From: Saprospiraceae bacterium
GTDB taxonomy: Bacteria; Bacteroidota; Bacteroidia; Chitinophagales; Saprospiraceae
Direction of reading: 5' to 3'
Assembly: GCA_029262975.1 (NCBI GenBank)
Contig: JAJCYJ010000564.1
Coordinates: forward strand, 1 to 7,513
DNA length: 7,513 nucleotides
In this document: positions 1 to 6,473 of the stretch, in pieces
Numbering within the stretch: position 1 is the first letter of the stretch
Layout of the letters: the number at the start of each line of letters is the position of its first letter
The notes under the pieces: model-generated
The model's input: the letters and a program-made list of their open reading frames with translations, nothing else
The model's database searches: none
Told to the model about the DNA's origin: nothing
Program-made: the position numbers and the translations under genes

Positions 1-2
1 AA

Positions 3-95
3 ACACAAAAATCTGAAGTGGCTGATCTCAAACTAGAAATGGCAGCGCTCAAATCACTTTTAAATGCTCAAATCAAAAATTCTTCTGGAGAGTGA
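3..95 (+). CDS. C-terminal end of an unidentified protein with a coiled-coil tail (partial)
   Basis: The reading frame enters from the left edge and runs 30 codons to a TGA at 93-95. The visible tail has a clear heptad pattern: V6, L9, M13, L16 and L20 of the visible peptide alternate at 3 and 4 residue spacing, with charged and polar residues between, followed by a short polar end (NSSGE). This is what a short terminal coiled coil looks like. In Bacteroidota such tails are common at the end of large secreted proteins with a tail-fibre or endosialidase-type chaperone domain, but the domain itself would lie outside the window, so the identity is inference only. The other two forward frames stop within the first 36 bases, which supports this frame. 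It is separated from susC by over 750 bases and is probably a separate transcription unit. Confidence 0.55.
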   Translation, partial: TQKSEVADLKLEMAALKSLLNAQIKNSSGE

Positions 96-378
96 TCTTT
101 GTAATGCTAAATTAGAATCCACTGTATAGTACCATTCTATAAATGTTACAGAGATAATTCCCATACTGTTTGAATCCGCCTATCTACCGCCGTGGCAGGA
201 ATTTTCAGGATTATAAAATTTTCTGAATTATCTCCGAGGGATGCAAGGGATATTGATGATTGAAAATTGAAACGTGCTTATGTCCTTTGGTGCCTTGAAT
301 GGTGCAAAATTGAAATGGTCCTCGTTTTAAGGAGGTGGCCGCAGGTCGCAGGATTTGCCTTATCAAGTATCCTCTTAG

Positions 379-412
379 AAGTGGGATCTTTGATTCGTAA
401 TGCATCCCACTT
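379..412. repeat. 9-bp perfect inverted repeat with 16-nt loop
   Basis: AAGTGGGAT at 379-387 is the exact reverse complement of ATCCCACTT at 404-412. As RNA this gives a moderate hairpin. No T-run follows on the + strand (GGGCTGAC comes next), so it does not look like a standard intrinsic terminator. It lies about 285 bases past the end of the upstream partial gene. The right arm overlaps the first copy of the 25-bp direct repeat at 402-426. Confidence 0.5.
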
Positions 413-501
413 GGGCTGACGTCTTCTCTTATATCATCATTACGTCATTGACTCATTATATCATTGTATCATTATAGCATTCCACACGGGCTCACGCCTT
501 C
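402..501. repeat. Degenerate 25-bp direct repeat pair (402-426 and 477-501)
   Basis: The two 25-base segments match at 20 of 25 positions without gaps. Both start GCATYCCAC and share GGGCT and ACG cores before a CTTC end. They are 75 bases apart start to start, and the interval is largely filled by the 8-bp tandem array. The last octamer of that array is the start of the second copy. This could be a duplicated segment that later took up or expanded the octamer array. No function is known. Confidence 0.45.
437..484. repeat. 8-bp tandem repeat array, five TCATTNNN units plus one variant
   Basis: In strict 8-base register the units are TCATTACG, TCATTGAC, TCATTATA, TCATTGTA, TCATTATA and GCATTCCA. 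The first five bases are constant in units 1-5 and the last three vary; the sixth unit changes the first base. The array sits in non-coding DNA about 370 bases before susC. The period (8) is neither a codon multiple nor a helical turn, so a replication-slippage origin is the simplest reading. A binding role is possible but unsupported. Confidence 0.7.
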
Positions 502-686
502 ACTCCTTTCGAGAATCCTAGTTCAGACAATTTTTTTCACTCTTCTGTAATCCCGACCAGCACAATTCCAAGTCGGTTATCGAAAATTTAGTGCCTTATC
601 ACTTATTTGTAGCCAAGATCAAAGAAATAATTTGATGCTGACAAAAACTTTATAGGGCAAATTCAATCGATCTGAACTATCAACAA

Positions 687-828
687 ATCATTTCTACTTT
701 AAAGAGGACAGGATTTAAAGAAATGAATATTTCCAACAACACATTTTTACACTATATTTTGTCTTCGTCACAACACTAAATAATTCTAAACAACTCATTT
801 TGTATAGATTATTCCTACCTTAAAGGGG
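687..828. repeat. Degenerate 21-bp direct repeat upstream of susC (687-707 and 808-828)
   Basis: The two 21-base segments agree at 17 of 21 positions. The strongest part is CTACYTTAAAGRGG (694-707 and 815-828). The second copy ends 23 bases before the susC start codon, so in the mRNA it lies in the leader close to the ribosome landing zone. The copies are 121 bases apart. They could be paired regulator sites or a local duplication; the sequence alone does not decide. Confidence 0.35.
730..761 (+). promoter_or_regulatory. Weak candidate promoter for susC
   Basis: Bacteroidota sigma factors prefer a -33 TTTG-like and a -7 TAnnTTTG element about 19-21 bases apart. TATATTTTG at 753-761 resembles the -7 element with one extra base, and TTTC at 730-733 stands 19 bases upstream in the place of the -33 element. 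This would give a leader of roughly 80-90 bases. A rival is TTTG at 606-609 with TAATTTG at 628-634 (18 bases apart, one base short in the -7 element), which would give a leader of about 210 bases. Neither matches the consensus exactly. Confidence 0.2.
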
Positions 829-851
829 TTATCACGATTATCAATTAATAA

Positions 852-3800
852 ATGTTAAAGCCTATGAGATCTTGGAATCTTTTCCAGTGGCGAAATTTAT
901 CAACTTTACTTTTACTACTTTCTTTAACCACACATCTTGCATTTGGCAATGAGACATTGGATTTGGCACCGCCAATTACAGTGACTGGCCAGGTAACAGA
1001 TAGCCAGGGGCTTCCCCTTCCAGGTGCTACTATACTGGAAAAAGGGACTCTTAATGGTTCTGCTACGGACCTGGATGGAAACTACTCGATCACTGTGGAC
1101 GATCAGGCTATTCTTGTGTTTTCTTTCCTAGGATATGCGATTTCTGAAGAAGCTGTTCAGGGAAGAACTGTCATTTCAGTTCAACTGGTCGAATCAGCTT
1201 CAGCATTGGATGAAATAGTTGTGACCGGTTATGGTCGACAGGTAAAACGCGATATTACCGGTTCTGTCTCTTCTATTTCTGCCAGTCAAATCAAAGATTT
1301 ACCCGTAACAAGCTTCGAAAATGCCATCCAGGGACAACTGGCAGGTGTACAGGTAAGTGAGACAAGTGGCGAGCCGGGTGCAGGACCTACCGTCCGGGTT
1401 AGGGGTGTGGGGTCTATAAGTGCAGGAAATGACCCACTTTATGTAGTCGACGGATTTCCGATCTCCAAGAATGTAGACCTCGGTGTACAAGGAGATAATT
1501 TCAGACGTGGCGAAGGTCGTTTCAGACCTCCGACCCAAAATCCGTTAGGGACCCTGAATCCCAATGATATAGAATCAATACAGGTATTGAAGGATGCAGC
1601 AGCTGCTTCGATTTATGGCTCAAGAGGATCTAATGGTGTCATAATAATCACGACCAAAAGTGGTAAAAGGACCGGGGCTCCGGTCGTATCTTACGACTCC
1701 TATGTAGGTATTCAATCTGTCGCTAATAAGATTGACCTTATGAATGCTGCTGAGCTTATAGCTTACAATACAGAAGCCGTAAATACCGCATACTTACAAG
1801 CGAATCCAGGTGCAAGTGCCAGCGATCCAAATTCAATGAGATCCAATGCGGCATGGAGAATTCCGGATGACATCCAAAATCCCGATGGCACTAACACTGA
1901 TTGGCAAGATGTAATATTTCAATCTGCTTTTCAGCAAAATCACAATCTTTCTGTATCTGGCGGTGCTGAAAAAGTGGGCTATCATATAGCAGGTAATTAT
2001 TACAACCAGGAAGGTATCATCGACGGCTCTGGTTTTGACAGGTACAGTCTCAGGATTAATGTTGAAGCAGATGTCACGGAAAAATTAAGATTGGGTCTCA
2101 ATTTAAGTCCTTCATACACCAGTTCGGACAAATTACCAGCGGGCTCTCCTTATTTTGCCCGCCCACCTGGGATTGTGTATTCCGCCCTAGTACATTCTCC
2201 AACTGTCAGACCTTTGAATGCAGACGGAACTCCTAACCAACTGGATAATCAGAGTTATATGCTGACCAGTGATGGTGAGGGCGCCTCTATGACAACTGCC
2301 AGTAATCCACTGGCTATTATAGAAGGTGTGGATGACAAACTGAATCAATTCAGGACTTTAACCAATTTATATCTTGAATATGACATCATGGAAGGTTTGA
2401 CTTTCAAGACTTTCTTTGGTGTAGATATAAATAACTACAAAAGGAATTTCTTTAGAAAGAATAGCCTCTTATATCGGAATGCAGCAACAGGTGAACCTTA
2501 TGGACAATCCAGTTCTTCTGAAAGCGTCAACTGGTTGGCGGAACAAACCTTAAGTTATGCGAAAGAGCTGGAAGGTGGACATTCTTTTAATGCAGTTGTA
2601 GGATACACTGCCCAAAAAGAACACCTGGATGTTAATACTATTGTGGCAGACAACTTTCCCGACGATCTAGTCACAACGATTAGCGGGGGCCAGGTAGTAC
2701 AAGGAACAGCAATACAGGAAGAATGGTCTTTGGTATCAATGCTTGCCAGGGTGAATTATGTTTATAATGACAGATTTTTGCTTACAGCTTCGATCCGATC
2801 TGACAAATCTTCCAGATTCGGTGCAGGCAATAAAGTCGGCATATTCCCTTCGGCTTCAGTAGGATACAGAATATCCAATGATCTGGATTCTGAATGGCTG
2901 AGTGATTTAAAAGTCAGATTGAGTTGGGGACAGACAGGTAATTTTCTAATTCCAAATTATGCCTCAATTGGCCTGTTGGCTCAAGGCAATTATACTTTTG
3001 GCGGTTCACTTAATAATGGTATCGCTCCTTCGACGATCAGTAACCAGGATCTTAGTTGGGAGAAGACAAGCATGTATGATATTGGCTTGGACTTCGGTAT
3101 TTTAGAAGACCGTATTTATGGATCTATTGAATACTTTAATAGTACCACAACAGATTTACTTTTGGCAGTACAAGTGCCATCTGCCCTGGGCTTTACTAAT
3201 GCCTTGACAAATATTGGAGAAGTTGTTAATAAAGGGTTTGAATTTTCTATTACGAGCAGAAATACAACTGGCAATTTCAAATGGACTACGGACATCAACT
3301 TTTCAACGGTTGATAATGAAGTAACTAAATTGGGTGACTCAGGAGATCCTATACTTAGTTCGGGAGGTGCCGGTAACAGACACATCACCAGAATTGGAGA
3401 TCCTATTGGAAGTTACTACGGTTATCAAACGGATGGAATATACCAAACGCAGGCTGAGATAGACGCTGGTCCAGTTGACCAGGTAGCCACACCAAGACCT
3501 GGTGATTTCAGGTGGGTAGATGTCAATAATGATGGTTTTATCAATGCCAGTGACAGAACGGTTACTGGAAACTACTTACCCGATTTTACATATGGTATGA
3601 CTAATTCATTTGGCTATAGCAATTTTAATTTGAGTTTTCTGATCCAGGGTGTTCAGGGTTCAGAAGTATTAAATCTGACACGCAGACACCTGGGTAATGG
3701 AGAAGCAAATTTTAATAGTTATGCGGCATGGAACGAACGATGGAGATCGCCCCAGGATCCCGGCAATGGTGAAATACCCAGGGCCAACAGGCAAACTGGA

Positions 3801-4082
3801 AATAGCAATAACCGTCCATCGAGTTACCAGGTAGAAGATGCTTCTTATATAAGACTGAGAAATGTCACATTATCTTATACTTTCCCAAAGAGTAACCTGG
3901 GTACAACTTTTTCCGGATTACGACTTTATGTATCCGGGACTAACCTGATCACGATTACTGATTACCTGGGATTTAATCCGGAGGTAAATAATATAGAGGA
4001 TAATGTAAATGTACAAGGTGAAGACTATGGTGCATATCCACTGTCAAGTGTCTTTTCATTTGGCGTAAATGCTTCATTTTAA
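852..4082 (+). CDS. susC: SusC/RagA-family TonB-dependent outer-membrane transporter
   Basis: This 1076-residue protein is an outer-membrane beta-barrel that imports glycans or other large nutrients with energy from TonB-ExbBD, working with a SusD lipoprotein as its lid. Residues 1-32 are a signal peptide, with a basic and aromatic start, the hydrophobic run LSTLLLLLSLTT and likely cleavage after AFG. A carboxypeptidase-regulatory-like domain follows at about 42-112 (VTGQVTDSQGLPLPGATI), then the SusC signature LDEIVVTGYG at 119-128 and the plug at about 130-272, ending in SIYGSRGSNGVIIITTKSGK. The rest is barrel, ending in FGVNASF with a terminal aromatic residue as expected for barrel assembly. 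Length is normal for the family. The ATG at 852 fits the signal peptide; an ATG at 864 would also leave a usable one. The partner susD starts 28 bases after the stop. No FecR-type or sigma-interacting N-terminal extension is visible. The substrate cannot be read from the sequence. The symbol denotes the family, not the starch-specific protein. Confidence 0.96.
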   Translation: MLKPMRSWNLFQWRNLSTLLLLLSLTTHLAFGNETLDLAPPITVTGQVTDSQGLPLPGATILEKGTLNGSATDLDGNYSITVDDQAILVFSFLGYAISEEAVQGRTVISVQLVESASALDEIVVTGYGRQVKRDITGSVSSISASQIKDLPVTSFENAIQGQLAGVQVSETSGEPGAGPTVRVRGVGSISAGNDPLYVVDGFPISKNVDLGVQGDNFRRGEGRFRPPTQNPLGTLNPNDIESIQVLKDAAAASIYGSRGSNGVIIITTKSGKRTGAPVVSYDSYVGIQSVANKIDLMNAAELIAYNTEAVNTAYLQANPGASASDPNSMRSNAAWRIPDDIQNPDGTNTDWQDVIFQSAFQQNHNLSVSGGAEKVGYHIAGNYYNQEGIIDGSGFDRYSLRINVEADVTEKLRLGLNLSPSYTSSDKLPAGSPYFARPPGIVYSALVHSPTVRPLNADGTPNQLDNQSYMLTSDGEGASMTTASNPLAIIEGVDDKLNQFRTLTNLYLEYDIMEGLTFKTFFGVDINNYKRNFFRKNSLLYRNAATGEPYGQSSSSESVNWLAEQTLSYAKELEGGHSFNAVVGYTAQKEHLDVNTIVADNFPDDLVTTISGGQVVQGTAIQEEWSLVSMLARVNYVYNDRFLLTASIRSDKSSRFGAGNKVGIFPSASVGYRISNDLDSEWLSDLKVRLSWGQTGNFLIPNYASIGLLAQGNYTFGGSLNNGIAPSTISNQDLSWEKTSMYDIGLDFGILEDRIYGSIEYFNSTTTDLLLAVQVPSALGFTNALTNIGEVVNKGFEFSITSRNTTGNFKWTTDINFSTVDNEVTKLGDSGDPILSSGGAGNRHITRIGDPIGSYYGYQTDGIYQTQAEIDAGPVDQVATPRPGDFRWVDVNNDGFINASDRTVTGNYLPDFTYGMTNSFGYSNFNLSFLIQGVQGSEVLNLTRRHLGNGEANFNSYAAWNERWRSPQDPGNGEIPRANRQTGNSNNRPSSYQVEDASYIRLRNVTLSYTFPKSNLGTTFSGLRLYVSGTNLITITDYLGFNPEVNNIEDNVNVQGEDYGAYPLSSVFSFGVNASF

Positions 4083-4110
4083 TTATTGCAATCACCTAAA
4101 AATTAGAAAA

Positions 4111-5484
4111 ATGAATATCAAATATATTATAGCAATTTTTACAATTACGAGCATTATTTCATGCTCAGACAGCTTTACTACTTTGGCACCTATATCGCAA
4201 AGAAATACAGGAGCATTTTATAATACAGGCACAGATATGCAGGTAGCAGTTAATGCAATTTATAATACACTGAAGTCCAATGGCTGTTATAATCAGTCTT
4301 ATTGGGTACTGCAGGAATTGCGTTCTGATAATACTTTTTGGGATGGTACCGGTCTTGCGGAAGAAATTACGGTCTTTGATAAGTTCACCGATATTTCTAC
4401 CAGTGATATCACGGAAGACGCCTGGAATGATTCTTACCTGGGTATTTCAAGAGCTAATATTGTCCTTAGCCGTATTGATAATGTAAATATGGATGCTGGA
4501 TTAAAAGAAAGACTTAAAGGAGAAGCGCTCTTTTTAAGATCTCTTTATTATTATCATCTGGCAGTGGCTTTTGGAAACATTCCATTGGTAGTAACGGAAA
4601 CGGCCTCGGTAGACGAAGGTCTCGCTCACCGACAAGTAGATGCAGCAACAGTTTATAATCAACTCATCACCGATCTTACAGATGCAGAATCCAAGTTGCC
4701 AGCAAGTTACAGCGGTGCGGATGTGGGTCGCGCCACCAAAGGAGCAGCTGCTACCCTACTGGGGAAAGTATTGCTTACAAATGGTGATAAGCCTGGTGCT
4801 GAAGCGGCGCTCAGACGTGTGGTCAGTGCTGGCTACAGTCTTGTAGGAAACTATGCAGATATTTGGGGTGTTGCAAACGAACATAACTCAGAATCAATAT
4901 TTGAAGTAGAATTTGAAGGAGGATTCGGAGATCAGGGCAATAGCTTCACGAGTCAATTTAATGGAGACCTCGCAGCTACAGTGACAAGTGGTCAACGCAA
5001 TATTCCAGAGCAGGATCTTATAGATGCTTATGAATCTGGTGATCTCAGATTCGATGCCACTTTCGACGGTGTTGAACCTGATAATACAGGATGGCCCATT
5101 AAGTACGGAGTAGAAAATTCTTTCAGTGAAGATGATGCCGCTAACAACTGGATTGTATTCAGATATGCAGATGTGTTATTGATGCTGGCTGAGGCTGTGG
5201 GCGAAGGCTCAGAGGCTTATGGCTTTATCAATCAGGTTCGTAATCGTGCAGGACTTCCTTCCATAGATGGCAGTTCACCTGGCACATTTACACAAAAACT
5301 ATTACAGGAACGAAGAGTGGAGTTGGCATTTGAAAATCACAGATGGGCGGACCTTTTAAGACTTGGTGTCGCAGAATCAGTGATGTCTGCCCAGGGAAAG
5401 CCCATAAATGGTAAAGTACTTTTTGCCATCCCTCAGAGAGAGCTTGATTTAAATTCTAATTTCAGTCAAAATCCGGGATACTAA
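4111..5484 (+). CDS. susD: SusD/RagB-family outer-membrane nutrient-binding lipoprotein
   Basis: This is the surface lipoprotein that pairs with the preceding SusC and helps capture the ligand. The ATG at 4111 gives a 457-residue product with a classic lipoprotein signal (MNIKYIIAIFTITSIIS-C, lipid-anchored Cys18) followed by SDSF, as usual for SusD proteins. A longer frame opens at 4069, but it would overlap the end of susC and put a polar 14-residue stretch before the signal peptide, so 4111 is preferred. The N-terminal SusD-like helical part includes the GEALFLRSLYYYHLAVAFGN segment near residue 140. The C-terminal RagB/SusD part carries ERRVELAFENHRWADLLRLG from about residue 400 and ends in the typical NPGY. 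The product is at the short end for the family. The gene is 28 bases after susC with an A-rich lead-in and no Shine-Dalgarno, and is surely co-transcribed with it. A strong hairpin follows its stop. Confidence 0.95.
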   Translation: MNIKYIIAIFTITSIISCSDSFTTLAPISQRNTGAFYNTGTDMQVAVNAIYNTLKSNGCYNQSYWVLQELRSDNTFWDGTGLAEEITVFDKFTDISTSDITEDAWNDSYLGISRANIVLSRIDNVNMDAGLKERLKGEALFLRSLYYYHLAVAFGNIPLVVTETASVDEGLAHRQVDAATVYNQLITDLTDAESKLPASYSGADVGRATKGAAATLLGKVLLTNGDKPGAEAALRRVVSAGYSLVGNYADIWGVANEHNSESIFEVEFEGGFGDQGNSFTSQFNGDLAATVTSGQRNIPEQDLIDAYESGDLRFDATFDGVEPDNTGWPIKYGVENSFSEDDAANNWIVFRYADVLLMLAEAVGEGSEAYGFINQVRNRAGLPSIDGSSPGTFTQKLLQERRVELAFENHRWADLLRLGVAESVMSAQGKPINGKVLFAIPQRELDLNSNFSQNPGY

Positions 5485-5493
5485 AAGAAAACT

Positions 5494-5535
5494 TAAGAAT
5501 GCAGTCATATTTATAAATAAGTGACTGCATTCTTA
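5494..5535 (+). terminator. Perfect 14-bp hairpin between susD and the deacetylase gene
   Basis: TAAGAATGCAGTCA (5494-5507) and TGACTGCATTCTTA (5522-5535) are exact reverse complements around a 14-base gap that itself contains a 12-base palindrome (TATTTATAAATA, 5508-5519). The structure starts 9 bases after the susD stop. On the + strand the stem is not followed by a clear T-run, so full intrinsic termination is doubtful. It may instead be a partial terminator, or a 3' structure protecting a processed susCD mRNA while some transcription reads on into the deacetylase gene. On the opposite strand the stem is followed by a T-rich stretch, but no minus-strand gene is seen to use it. Confidence 0.6.
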
Positions 5536-5566
5536 TACCAATAATCCACTTAAAAAATATCGACTT

Positions 5567-6469
5567 ATGAAAAAAATACTACTCATTACTATTGCCCTAT
5601 TTTTCACATCCGGATATATTTTTAGCCAGGATCGTGTGCTGAACATTATCGCTATTGGGGCTCACCCGGATGATTGTGATTCTAAATTCGGAGGCACAGC
5701 CGCACTTTTTGCAAAAATGGGTCACAACGTTAAATTTCTCGCACTCACAAGCGGAGATGCAGGACACCAAAGCCAGGGAGGAGGTGCTCTTGGTAATAGA
5801 AGAAGAGCCGAAGCGGCCGAAGCAGGACGCAGATTGGGTATCGCAGAATATGAAACATTAGATAACCACGATGGTGAACTCATGCCCACGCTTGAAGTTC
5901 GCCACCAGGTCATCAGGGCCATCAGGAATTGGAATGCAGATATTGTACTCGGGTTGAGATCGAATGATTATCACCCTGACCATCGCAATGCGGGCAAGGT
6001 CGTACAGGATGCTTCCTATATGGTTATTGTACCCAATGTCTGCCCGGACACTCCTCCATTAGATAAGAATCCTCTCTTTTTGTATATGCAGGATAGATTT
6101 CAAAAACCATATCCATTTGAACCGGATATTGTTGTTTCCATAGATGAAGTAATTGAAAAAAAGGTAGATGCTTTAGATGCACACTCTTCACAAATGTATG
6201 AATGGGGACCGTGGACTAATGGCGGCGATGCCAGTGTAGCCCAGGTACCTACCGGAAAAGAAGAAAGAAGGGCGTGGCTTTCTAAAAGAGTAAAAAGAAA
6301 TCCGGGTAACATGTCAGACGATAGAAGAGCATCATTAGAAAAATGGTATGGATCGGAAGCAGCTGCAGTACAATATACAGAGGCATTTGAAATTGCAGAA
6401 TACGGATTCCAGCCTACCGATGAGGATATATTAAATTTCTTTCCAATGCTCAAACAAATAAGACCATAG
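5567..6469 (+). CDS. Secreted PIG-L family zinc-dependent N-deacetylase
   Basis: PIG-L (LmbE-like) enzymes hydrolyse the N-acetyl group of amino sugars using a zinc ion. The 300-residue product starts with a signal peptide of about 20 residues (MKKILLITIALFFTSGYIFS, cleaved before Q21) with no lipobox Cys, so it is predicted periplasmic or secreted. The catalytic motif AHPDD is at 32-36 and the second zinc motif HPDHR at 136-140. By analogy with MshB, the ligands are H33, D36 and H139, with D35 as likely base. Other conserved-looking segments are TSGDAGHQ (61-68), LDNHDGELMPTLEVR (98-112) and a C-terminal AEYGFQPTDEDILNFFP. The residue after AHPDD is Cys rather than the common Glu; as I recall, a secreted subfamily shares this AHPDDCD form. 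It lies downstream of the hairpin behind susD and 4 bases before the sugar transporter gene, suggesting amino-sugar processing before uptake. The exact substrate is unknown; the family also includes mycothiol- and antibiotic-related deacetylases and amidases. Confidence 0.9.
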   Translation: MKKILLITIALFFTSGYIFSQDRVLNIIAIGAHPDDCDSKFGGTAALFAKMGHNVKFLALTSGDAGHQSQGGGALGNRRRAEAAEAGRRLGIAEYETLDNHDGELMPTLEVRHQVIRAIRNWNADIVLGLRSNDYHPDHRNAGKVVQDASYMVIVPNVCPDTPPLDKNPLFLYMQDRFQKPYPFEPDIVVSIDEVIEKKVDALDAHSSQMYEWGPWTNGGDASVAQVPTGKEERRAWLSKRVKRNPGNMSDDRRASLEKWYGSEAAAVQYTEAFEIAEYGFQPTDEDILNFFPMLKQIRP

Positions 6470-6473
6470 CCGC

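Larger units (their letters stand above)
96..851. other. Long non-coding region upstream of susC, rich in small repeats
   Basis: No convincing gene is visible on either strand in these 756 bases. The only longer open frame is on the minus strand at 211-405 (64 codons); it has no recognisable motif and overlaps an inverted repeat. What the stretch does hold: a GC-rich patch at 176-200 with two CCGCC blocks in AT-rich surroundings; a near-palindrome at 320-335 (CCTCGTTTTAAGGAGG, one mismatched pair); an inverted repeat at 379-412; an 8-bp tandem array at 437-484 flanked by a degenerate 25-bp direct repeat; a T7 run at 531-537; and a degenerate 21-bp direct repeat at 687-707 and 808-828. Promoter signals for susC should lie in the right-hand part. 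The density of short repeats is more like decayed or repeat-prone intergenic DNA than lost coding sequence. Confidence 0.7.

Noticed and set aside
122..151. Possible terminator for the upstream partial gene (CTGTA/TACAG with inner TAG/CTA)
   Set aside because: The stem is short, interrupted and AT-rich, and no T-run follows.
329..337. Perfect Shine-Dalgarno-like AAGGAGGTG
   Set aside because: No start codon with a continuing frame follows at a useful distance, and genes in this phylum rarely rely on such sites. It is better explained as part of the near-palindrome at 320-335.
211..405. Minus-strand open frame of 64 codons in the upstream non-coding region
   Set aside because: No recognisable motif, signal peptide or helix pattern, a repeat overlaps its start, and nothing nearby supports minus-strand transcription. 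Length is within chance for this composition.
723..779. Possible 18-codon leader peptide (MNISNNTFLHYILSSSQH) ahead of susC
   Set aside because: It starts 15 bases after the first 21-bp repeat copy, which is suggestive, but there is no run of regulatory codons, no terminator/antiterminator pair before susC, and short frames of this size are common by chance.
96..851. CRISPR array, tRNA or insertion sequence in the repeat-rich intergenic region
   Set aside because: The repeats are too short and closely packed for CRISPR, no cloverleaf could be drawn, and no transposase fragment or terminal inverted repeats with a target duplication are visible.
1299..1538. Minus-strand open frame inside susC
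   Set aside because: It lies fully opposite the conserved plug domain of susC and has no features of its own; the same holds for the other opposite-strand and alternate-frame openings inside susC, susD, the deacetylase and the transporter.
4069..4110. Longer susD start at 4069, overlapping the end of susC
   Set aside because: The extra 14 residues would precede a textbook lipoprotein signal peptide that begins at 4111, which would be abnormal for a SusD.
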